This document shows positions 1 to 7,260 of a DNA stretch of 8,485 bases, one piece after another. Positions within the stretch are counted from its first letter, which is position 1, and the number at the start of each line of letters is the position of its first letter. A model generated the notes under the pieces. That model was given only the letters and a program-made list of their open reading frames with translations, ran no database searches and had not been told where the DNA came from. Source of the stretch: JBMZCV01 sp049613665 (lineage in GTDB: Bacteria > Bacteroidota > Bacteroidia > Chitinophagales > UBA2359); assembly GCA_049613665.1 (NCBI GenBank), contig JBMZCV010000202.1, positions 1-8,485 of the forward strand. Reading direction: 5' to 3'. The position numbers and the translations under genes are program-made.

Positions 1-88
1 AAGTTTAATAACACAAAACAAACAAAATGACTTAATAAGTAACAGGTCTATTAATCACATTTTCATAATTTTTTAAATTTTACATCTT
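1..88 (+). other. AT-rich leader upstream of the large secreted protease gene
   Basis: This stretch is very rich in A and T and has no convincing ORF. An in-frame TAA at 74-76 closes the frame just before the ATG at 89. No Shine-Dalgarno-like purine run precedes the start; the sequence there is T-rich (TTTTACATCTT), which is normal for Bacteroidota, where AT-rich leaders often replace that signal. I looked for the Bacteroidota promoter pattern (TTG near -33, TAnnTTTG near -7) and found no acceptable match. The promoter may lie to the left of the window. Confidence 0.5.
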
Positions 89-3000
89 ATGAAGCGAGCA
101 AACTTTATTCGTTATTTTGTGCTTTTGTGTGTGCTGTTTTTACAGACTTATGGCGCAGAAAATTTATTGAAAGGGCAAAGCCTTACTGATATCGAATGTG
201 GCACAGACCTTTTGCATCAAACAAAATTGGAAACCGATCCAAATTATCGTTTTATTGATGAGCAGTATGAAGAAGCTTATCAAGATTATGTAGGAAGAGG
301 TGATACAGCGAACACTACTGTACAGCGAATCGCACCTTATACTATTCCTACTGTTGTTCATATCGTTTCGCCTAGTGGACCAGATTTATTAACCCCTGAA
401 CAAGTCGAAGATGGTATTAATCACATTAATACGCTATTTTCAGGAAGTGATTGTAATGGCTTAGTTGATTTTGTTGATATACAAATTGAATTGTCATTGG
501 CCAAACGAACTATTGACAATGGTGAATCAACTGGTATAACTTCTCACAATGATGATAATTTAACTGACCACGACATCAATAATGAACAAACAACCCTAAA
601 AACTTTAGGGCCTATTGATGATGCTGGTAACTTGTTGTATCCTTCTACGGATTATCTCAATATTTGGATAGTAGATAGGATTTTTAATACTGCTGAACCA
701 AATGATGGTGAAGGTATAGCAGGATATTCTACTTTAGCCGCCTCTCATGGCACAGCTTTAGATGGTTTTGTAGTAGAGGCTGCTTTTTGGACAGATTGTG
801 AGGCTGCGAAAACAGCAGCACACGAATTAGGGCATTATTTCAATTTATACCACACTTTTGGTAATAATTGTGATAATAATAATTATTGTGGTTGTTTGAA
901 TAATGACTGTAAAATTGATGGCGATAAAGTATGTGATACACCGCCAGATAGTAGTAACGATCCTAGTGATGGTTGTAGTGGCCCTATCAATACTTGTGAT
1001 ACAGATGTAATGGATGGTTTTACTGATGATGTAAATGATTTACGAGACAATTTTATGGACTATGGTGATCAAACTTGCCACACAAGTTTTACATTTGGGC
1101 AGCGAAATAGGATGTGGTTTACTCTACAAGCTTGGAATCCTACTATGCCAAATGGTATTAGAAGCAGTTTGGTTTATTCAGAAGGAAATTTAGAGCCTTG
1201 CGATGATTATATTGAAGTTGATTTCACAGTTAGTCCATCAATTAATAATGGAAGTATTGATTTGGGGACTACACTTACCTTTACAAGTAGTTTTATTCCT
1301 ATGTTTCCAAATTCTAAATATGATGTTTTTGAGTGGACTATCTCGCAAAGTGATGCACTAATTGCCTCACAAAATTCAGATGTAGCAACTGTATCATATC
1401 AATTTAATGAAGAAGGTATTTTTACTGTTGCATTGACAGTAAGCGGAGATGATATGAACTGTACGCCGCAATTATATAGCATGGATATAGAAGTTGTTTG
1501 CCCTATTTATCCTGTAATTACTGTTGAAGACGATATTACTGAAATTATACCCGGTGATGTACTTACATTTTCAAGTTCTATAATGCCAAATGCTACGACT
1601 ACACTTTCTTGGTTTGTAGAAGAAGGTTTCGAGTTAGAAACTAATCAAAGTTTTATGTATGACGATTTTAATGTAGCTGGCTATACAACTATCTATTTAG
1701 AAGTGACAACAATGGTTAATGGTATTTCTTGTTCAAAAATAGCTAGTAAAAGAATCAGTGTAGGGAACTGCAATAGACTAAAGCAGGCGAATATTTGGTA
1801 TTTTGGAAAAAATGCAGGCTTAGATTTTAATACAGAAGAACCAACAATATTATTAGATGGACAATTAAATTCAAGTGAAAGTTGTGCGAGTATTGCTAAT
1901 GAAAGTGGCGATTTATTGTTTTATACTGATGGCGTAACTGTTTGGAATAGGCAACATACCCCTATGTTTAATGGAGAAGGATTAAAAGGAAATAGGTCTT
2001 CTGCACAAGGTGCTTTAATTGCACCAATGCCAGGCGAAACTAATCAAGGCATTTATTATGTATTTACATCTGGTGCAACTGAAAATGCTGGTGCTGCTAA
2101 TGGTAATGGCGAAAGAGGCCTTTGGTATTCTATTGTAGATATGAATGGAACAACTGATGGAGAAGTAACAGTAAAAAATGCGATAATAGACAATTCTAAT
2201 GATATTAAAGAAGGCGTAACCGCTGCTTTACATTGTAACGGAACAGATGTGTGGATTATTTGTGCCAAAAAAATAGATGATGCCCCTGTTAACTCTGTTT
2301 ACCAAACATATCTATTAGATAGTAATGGTATTGTAGGAGAAATTATTGGTTCTAATATGCCAATAGAACCTTATAGTGTTTCAACTGAACTTACCTCAAT
2401 AGGTATTCCTTTTAAATTTTCACCTAGTGGTGATAAACTAGCTTTTAATGGCAAAATTAGTTCAACGGATAATGTACAAACATTGCTTTGGAACTTTGAT
2501 AATGAAGATGGGAGTTTTAATACTCTTACAAATATTTCCAATGATTATAGTAGAGGAATAGAATTTTCCCCTAATGGAAGTAAAATATATCTTAAACAAG
2601 GAAATATAGATGGAGTACTTATACAATATGATTTAACAGATCCAGATATTGTTAGTTCGGCCGAGGTAATTGCCAATTCAATATCAAATTTTCACCTTCA
2701 ATTAGCTGTTAATGGTAAAATTTATGGTAAAAGTAATGGCAGTGATACTCCATATTTATCTGTAATTAATAATCCAGATCTTTCTGCTTCAGATTGTAAT
2801 TTTGAAAGCAATAGCCTCTACCTTGATGACGTGCAATATGCATTAACCCTCCTACCCAACATCTTCTATAACGGCCTAGCTTACAACAACCGCCTAACCA
2901 TCAGCGGCGAAGAAATAGTTTGCACCAATACAGAAGTGACTTATATTGATGCTTGCAGCGATACCAAATCTTATCAATGGTCTATCGAAGGAGGCAATAA

Positions 3001-6000
3001 TCCAGAACCTTATACTATTCTCAACGACAATACAATGAGCAATGAAATTACCTTCAACTTTCAGGAAGCAGGCGATTACACTTTGAGTTGCATAAAAACA
3101 TCAAGTTGTGGCACTACTTATGAAGACCAAATGGATATAACCGTAGCCGAAGGTATTACCTTTGATTGGATTGATGGAGATAGCCATATTTGCGAAGGAG
3201 AAACTGCTTTTTTCACATTTTCTACTAATGCCACAAGCGGATATTATCAAAATGTGGAAGAAGGGAGTAACCCAATCGTACTTGAAACTCCATTATCGTC
3301 ATTTGACATATCTGATTTGAGTGGCTTAGACAATTGTTTTGAGTTGGTTTTGTCTGATATACATGGCTGTACTCATACCGAAAAATTTTGCGTAGATGCG
3401 GCTTGTATAGATGTTACTTCTAATATTTCTAATAATGCCCCTTGTGTTGGTGAAGAAGTAACAGTAACTTATACGATATGTAATGAAAATGATGCTACCA
3501 TTACAGGCTTAAATTTTGGCGAACTTGGCTTGCCTGCTGGTATTATTGTGATTGATGATTCAGAACTTGATATAACAAAAGTAGAAATTGACGAAACTGA
3601 ATGTATAACTGTATCTGCCACCTTGCTAGTCACTAATGAAGCTACGGCAGATGTAACTCAAAACATCAACTTAGAAATAGGTTACACCATTAATAGTACA
3701 ATCAATAGTGCCTATACTACTGCTGTTATTGATGTTACACCACTTTATGCTGGCTTACAAGTAAACAAAGCGGTTAGCCAAACGAGTGCTGCAGGTGGTG
3801 ATCAACTTACTTATACGATTACCTTAACGAATCATACAGGTGCCGTAATTACGGATATTCTCTTAGAAGATGTTTTTCCTCCAACAGGTCTATCTCCTTT
3901 GGCTCAAAATATGGGGTTGCCAAATCCTACTTGGGTTGCTCCTGTGCTTACAAGTACTATTCCTTCTATTGGGGCAGGTACAAGTGTTTCTTATCAATAT
4001 ATGGCACAAGTAGGTGGCAATGCAAGCTGTGGCGAATTGGAAAATTGTGTAACCGTTAGTACTGATATGCTTGGCAATAGCACTTGCCAAACGGCTACTG
4101 ATTGTGTAACAGTTAGTGTTGGCGGCAATGTTGCTTATGCGAGTTTCTGTTACAATACTCCAAACACTCTGCCTGATGTAAATGATGCCTCTTGTACGGA
4201 TGCAAGTAACGATTATATTTTCCCAGAAAATACGGTAAAAACTTGGAATTTAGATTTTGTAAATGGCATGGGTATAGATGGCAATCCTTTTCTAGCAGGA
4301 ACTAGTGCTAATCCTATACGCATAAATGGCGATATTGTAGTAACTAAAGGTACAACACTTACCATTATTGGGTTAGATAATAATGGCTTCCTTAATGGTC
4401 CTATTCATTTTAGTTTTGGCCCACAAGGACGCATAGTTGTGCTACAAGGTGGTACACTTATTATTGATAATGCTGTTATGAATGGGGCAACAGACTGCAA
4501 TACAATGTGGCAAGGTATTCGTATATATAACGAAAATTATTTAACAGACACAAACCCTCAAAATAGCTTAACTATAAATGCTTCTAATATTAATGATGCC
4601 TTAATAGGTGTAGCAACTTGCTATTTACCAAAATATGATTTTGATAATATGGCAGAAGTTTTAGAAGCAGATGAAACCGACTTTTTACTTTGGGGAAATA
4701 GTTTTGTACCAAAGTTATTTCCAGAAATTTGGACAGGATTTGAAACAGGAGGTGGTGACTTAATTGTTGAAGATACCGATTTCTTCAATTGTTTTATGGG
4801 CGTTGATTTTAGCCATCAAGAAGGATTGATAACAGATATAATAGGATGTAATTTTAGTTGTCTTCCAGTCAGTAATTCAAATGGTACTAGTCCAGGAGTA
4901 CCTTTTCCTCTGAACGCCGTAGCAAATTGGAATCCTAGCGATTTCTTACCAGAAGTTATTGGAGAAACTGGTATTTCAGCAGTTTTTCCCAAAATAACAA
5001 AAACTGCTAATATCAATGATTGTGATTTTGAAAATATGCGTTTTGGTGTAAGATTGCAAAATGTAGGCTTTAGAGTACAAAATTCTCGTTTTTATACTTG
5101 TATTATAGGTTCTTCTTTAAGTAGTCCTGGCGGCATTCCACCAGGTAATATTTATGATGCTAGTAACAACCTTTATTGTTGTAATCAAATATCTATTCAA
5201 GCGAGTGCTATCCCTATTAGAATAGCAGGTAATCGATTTCAACGATATTGTGAGGAAGTATCTTCTTCTACAACCATTAATAATGGTGCTTGCTTATTTG
5301 CCAATAATGTTGAAAATATAGGCGTTTTATTACAAGCTTGTAATGGCTTTTTGATTGATTATGGCAATGAATGGCAAACACCTACAATAACTACTGCTGG
5401 AACGGCTGGTATAACTTATGGTTTAGCCTTACAAGACAATAATGGTGGAAAAATACAAGGTAGCTCTTTCAAAGGCAATAGAAACGCCATTTATGTATTA
5501 GGAAACAACAAATACGTTGGCACTTGCGATAACTTTTTTCAAGATTATTACAATGATGCCATACACATCGGTATTTCTACTACGCAAGCAGCCAATGTGG
5601 GATATGTACCAGCTATTAATGCAGAACATATGTTAGGAGTGCAAGGAGATTGTGAATTTGGTAATTCTACCCAACTTCCTGCTATCAATCAATTTATTTT
5701 AACTAATCCTAATAACCCTGCTTTAAGTATATATGCAGAACCAAATCCTGCTGGTAGCCTAACTTGGACTTACCAAAACTTTAGATATTTCGACACGCAA
5801 AGCACTATTAGTGGCATGACAAATACAACTAATTTTATAGATGAAGATATTTATTTGCAAGAATGTCAAGATGTTAATACAAATACTGCTAACTATTGCG
5901 ATGCTTTGCGGACTTTTGAACAAATTATTGCCTTTGAAGAGGAAGAAGAAAAAGATAGAGCCATAGTAGGCTGGATACAAAAATTTATGTATGATATAGA

Positions 6001-6952
6001 TGCAACAAATAGCGATTTGGATAGCCTCAATATCTTGCTCGATGCTGTCAATACGACTTATGCACAACGTTGGTCTATCAAGATTAATTTGGCTCAGGAA
6101 AACTTGGCTAAAGTAGCGGAAAAATTGGCTAACTTTGAATTATTGAATGATGATGATGTTGGTTTTTACTATATATATCAAACATTATATAATATGGCAT
6201 TGGCCAATAAAGATTTAAGTGATATAAATACCGCACAAACTGCCTCGCTTTTAGCTATTGCTTCGCAAAAAACAAATGCTTCTTTTCATGCAAAAACCTT
6301 GCTCTATGCTGCCAAAGGCTATGAATTTGCGATTGATATACCACTTCTATCAGAAAATAGTAGTGCTACTTGCGATATTCCAACCGAATTATGGGTAACT
6401 GACTTGAGTTGCAGTGCTGTAACACTCCATTGGACAACAATGCCAAATGCCGAAGCTTATCAATTGGCAGGAAGAAAACAAGGCGGAATAGCAAAAGTTT
6501 TTCCTGAAACACAAAATACATTTCGAGCATTTGACAATGGTTTGCAAACAAATACAACTTATGAGTGGAGCGTCAGAACAAAATGTAATGGTTCTTGGTC
6601 AGATTGGCATACACCTATTGCAACATTTATAACACCTATTTGTAAAAACAGTAATTATGATTCTACACAAGATCCATTTGTCAATGAAACAGATGACTTT
6701 TTCCATGAAATCAACTTATATCCAAACCCTACCAAAAATGAATTACACATCAATTTCACGAGTTTTGCCACTGAAAATATGCAGCTAAATGTAACCGATA
6801 TTTTGGGCAAAACAGTTTTGAAACAAGATATTGAAACAAAACAAGGCGAAAATAAGTTTACTTTAGAAGTAGAACACCTAAAAACAGGGACTTATTTTTT
6901 AATCATAAAAAATGAAGCCCAGCAAAATGTAGAAAAGTTTACAATTTGGTAA
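89..6952 (+). CDS. Giant secreted M43-type metallopeptidase with propeller, DUF11, beta-helix, Fn3 and T9SS sorting domains
   Basis: Probable exported zinc endopeptidase with a long adhesin-like stalk, 2287 residues. The start is the first ATG after an in-frame stop at 74-76 and opens a signal peptide (KR..R, then a hydrophobic run at about 10-19, cleavage near YGA-EN at 23). Visible in order: propeptide with C37-G-T-D and P51-x-Y-R; M43 (pappalysin-like) domain at about 85-360 with the zinc motif HELGHYFNLYH (H245, E246, H249, H255), the family GDxVxDTPP segment at 278-286 and Met-turn NFMDY at 321-325; PKD-like domains at about 372-470 and 472-558; WD40/PD40-like propeller at about 562-935 (FSPSGDKLAF and FSPNGSKIYL); Ig/PKD-like modules at 936-1105; CARDB/DUF11-like pair at 1106-1345; right-handed beta-helix at about 1375-1900; helical region at about 1925-2090; Fn3 at 2095-2183; T9SS type A tail at 2205-2287 (LYPNP, LKTGTYFLII). 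Family knowledge places such proteins across the outer membrane, surface-anchored or released. The substrate is unknown. Domain edges are by eye; protease and T9SS calls are strong, module subtypes less so. Confidence 0.9.
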   Translation: MKRANFIRYFVLLCVLFLQTYGAENLLKGQSLTDIECGTDLLHQTKLETDPNYRFIDEQYEEAYQDYVGRGDTANTTVQRIAPYTIPTVVHIVSPSGPDLLTPEQVEDGINHINTLFSGSDCNGLVDFVDIQIELSLAKRTIDNGESTGITSHNDDNLTDHDINNEQTTLKTLGPIDDAGNLLYPSTDYLNIWIVDRIFNTAEPNDGEGIAGYSTLAASHGTALDGFVVEAAFWTDCEAAKTAAHELGHYFNLYHTFGNNCDNNNYCGCLNNDCKIDGDKVCDTPPDSSNDPSDGCSGPINTCDTDVMDGFTDDVNDLRDNFMDYGDQTCHTSFTFGQRNRMWFTLQAWNPTMPNGIRSSLVYSEGNLEPCDDYIEVDFTVSPSINNGSIDLGTTLTFTSSFIPMFPNSKYDVFEWTISQSDALIASQNSDVATVSYQFNEEGIFTVALTVSGDDMNCTPQLYSMDIEVVCPIYPVITVEDDITEIIPGDVLTFSSSIMPNATTTLSWFVEEGFELETNQSFMYDDFNVAGYTTIYLEVTTMVNGISCSKIASKRISVGNCNRLKQANIWYFGKNAGLDFNTEEPTILLDGQLNSSESCASIANESGDLLFYTDGVTVWNRQHTPMFNGEGLKGNRSSAQGALIAPMPGETNQGIYYVFTSGATENAGAANGNGERGLWYSIVDMNGTTDGEVTVKNAIIDNSNDIKEGVTAALHCNGTDVWIICAKKIDDAPVNSVYQTYLLDSNGIVGEIIGSNMPIEPYSVSTELTSIGIPFKFSPSGDKLAFNGKISSTDNVQTLLWNFDNEDGSFNTLTNISNDYSRGIEFSPNGSKIYLKQGNIDGVLIQYDLTDPDIVSSAEVIANSISNFHLQLAVNGKIYGKSNGSDTPYLSVINNPDLSASDCNFESNSLYLDDVQYALTLLPNIFYNGLAYNNRLTISGEEIVCTNTEVTYIDACSDTKSYQWSIEGGNNPEPYTILNDNTMSNEITFNFQEAGDYTLSCIKTSSCGTTYEDQMDITVAEGITFDWIDGDSHICEGETAFFTFSTNATSGYYQNVEEGSNPIVLETPLSSFDISDLSGLDNCFELVLSDIHGCTHTEKFCVDAACIDVTSNISNNAPCVGEEVTVTYTICNENDATITGLNFGELGLPAGIIVIDDSELDITKVEIDETECITVSATLLVTNEATADVTQNINLEIGYTINSTINSAYTTAVIDVTPLYAGLQVNKAVSQTSAAGGDQLTYTITLTNHTGAVITDILLEDVFPPTGLSPLAQNMGLPNPTWVAPVLTSTIPSIGAGTSVSYQYMAQVGGNASCGELENCVTVSTDMLGNSTCQTATDCVTVSVGGNVAYASFCYNTPNTLPDVNDASCTDASNDYIFPENTVKTWNLDFVNGMGIDGNPFLAGTSANPIRINGDIVVTKGTTLTIIGLDNNGFLNGPIHFSFGPQGRIVVLQGGTLIIDNAVMNGATDCNTMWQGIRIYNENYLTDTNPQNSLTINASNINDALIGVATCYLPKYDFDNMAEVLEADETDFLLWGNSFVPKLFPEIWTGFETGGGDLIVEDTDFFNCFMGVDFSHQEGLITDIIGCNFSCLPVSNSNGTSPGVPFPLNAVANWNPSDFLPEVIGETGISAVFPKITKTANINDCDFENMRFGVRLQNVGFRVQNSRFYTCIIGSSLSSPGGIPPGNIYDASNNLYCCNQISIQASAIPIRIAGNRFQRYCEEVSSSTTINNGACLFANNVENIGVLLQACNGFLIDYGNEWQTPTITTAGTAGITYGLALQDNNGGKIQGSSFKGNRNAIYVLGNNKYVGTCDNFFQDYYNDAIHIGISTTQAANVGYVPAINAEHMLGVQGDCEFGNSTQLPAINQFILTNPNNPALSIYAEPNPAGSLTWTYQNFRYFDTQSTISGMTNTTNFIDEDIYLQECQDVNTNTANYCDALRTFEQIIAFEEEEEKDRAIVGWIQKFMYDIDATNSDLDSLNILLDAVNTTYAQRWSIKINLAQENLAKVAEKLANFELLNDDDVGFYYIYQTLYNMALANKDLSDINTAQTASLLAIASQKTNASFHAKTLLYAAKGYEFAIDIPLLSENSSATCDIPTELWVTDLSCSAVTLHWTTMPNAEAYQLAGRKQGGIAKVFPETQNTFRAFDNGLQTNTTYEWSVRTKCNGSWSDWHTPIATFITPICKNSNYDSTQDPFVNETDDFFHEINLYPNPTKNELHINFTSFATENMQLNVTDILGKTVLKQDIETKQGENKFTLEVEHLKTGTYFLIIKNEAQQNVEKFTIW

Positions 6953-6967
6953 CTTTTCCTCTTTCTT

Positions 6968-7135
6968 GTTACTGTGAGGTACAAAGCAGTCTAATAAACT
7001 TTTTATGCCAATTTTGTCACTGCGAGGTACGAAGCAGTTGAATAAACTTTTTATGCCAATTTTGTCACTGCGAGGTACGAAGCAGTTGAATAAACTTTTT
7101 ATGCCAATTTTGTCACTGCGAGGTACGAAGCAGTC
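6968..7135. repeat. 48-bp tandem repeat array built on an ACTGC-N10-GCAGT element
   Basis: Three full 48-bp units (6968-7015, 7016-7063, 7064-7111) are followed by a partial fourth that keeps only the first 24 bases (7112-7135). Units 2 and 3 are identical. Unit 1 differs at five positions, all in the first half; the second half (AATAAACTTTTTATGCC and onward) is the same in all three. Each first half has an inverted repeat, ACTGC-N10-GCAGT, with GGTACG in the loop; unit 1 has ACTGT and so keeps a G-T pair. From general knowledge this core belongs to a widespread family of short interspersed repeats (TTGCGAGGNACGAAGCAA-like) common in Bacteroidota and some other bacteria, whose translation LSLRGTKQ is a frequent false protein call. 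The array starts 15 bases after the stop codon of the large gene, so it is probably transcribed in its 3' UTR. Confidence 0.9.
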
Positions 7136-7171
7136 GCATAAGACAAGCGGTAAGATAGTAGTTAAACATCC

Positions 7172-7212
7172 AAAGGCAGTATTCTTTATTTTGAAAAGAG
7201 AATACTGCCTTT
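7172..7212 (+). terminator. Probable intrinsic terminator of the large protease gene
   Basis: The left arm AAAGGCAGTATTCT (7172-7185) and right arm AGAATACTGCCTTT (7199-7212) form a perfect 14-bp stem around a 13-base loop. The 3' end runs into CCTTTTCT, a short T tract, so termination on the + strand is plausible, although the tract is weak and the stem not very GC-rich. The hairpin lies 220 bases beyond the stop codon at 6952 and 48 bases before the next start, as expected for the end of one transcript. It could instead be a processing or stability hairpin. Confidence 0.65.
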
Positions 7213-7260
7213 TCTAAAAATACCTCATTCAATTTCTTCATAAAAAAACGTCAAAAAATC

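Larger units (their letters stand above)
6953..7260. other. Intergenic region with tandem repeats and a terminator-like hairpin
   Basis: These 308 bases separate the two genes. They hold a 48-bp tandem repeat array (6968-7135), about 36 bases of unremarkable sequence, a strong hairpin (7172-7212) and an AT-rich leader for the next gene (7213-7260). I see no credible gene here. An open frame at 7005-7217 exists only because the repeat unit is a multiple of three. No convincing Bacteroidota promoter motif was found for the downstream gene. Confidence 0.7.

Noticed and set aside
33..55. TTAATA-N11-TATTAA inverted repeat as an operator
   Set aside because: A six-base AT-only inverted repeat is expected by chance in a leader of this composition, and nothing else supports a binding site.
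116..160. Lipoprotein signal (C14) instead of an ordinary signal peptide in the large protein
   Set aside because: The residues before C14 (FVLL) do not fit the L-A/S-G/A-C lipobox, and a T9SS tail already explains surface delivery.
5759..6067. 102-codon open frame on the minus strand, and shorter minus-strand frames elsewhere within 89-6952
   Set aside because: All lie inside the well-supported large gene and have no leader, domain or plausible composition. They are shadow frames.
6968..7135. CRISPR-like array: about 24-base repeats with about 24-base spacers
   Set aside because: The spacers are identical to each other, there are only four copies, and no cas gene is visible. This is a tandem repeat.
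7185..7193. TTTATTTTG resembling a Bacteroidota -7 box for the downstream gene
   Set aside because: It is one base off the TAnnTTTG pattern, lies in the loop of the terminator hairpin and has no TTG at the right upstream distance. Chance is likely in such AT-rich sequence.
7005..7217. 70-codon open frame with the repeated peptide MPILSLRGTKQLNKLF
   Set aside because: It is a translation of the 48-bp DNA repeat, open because 48 is a multiple of three, and it runs through the terminator hairpin. LSLRGTKQ is a common false protein from this repeat family. No start signal or non-repeat domain supports it.
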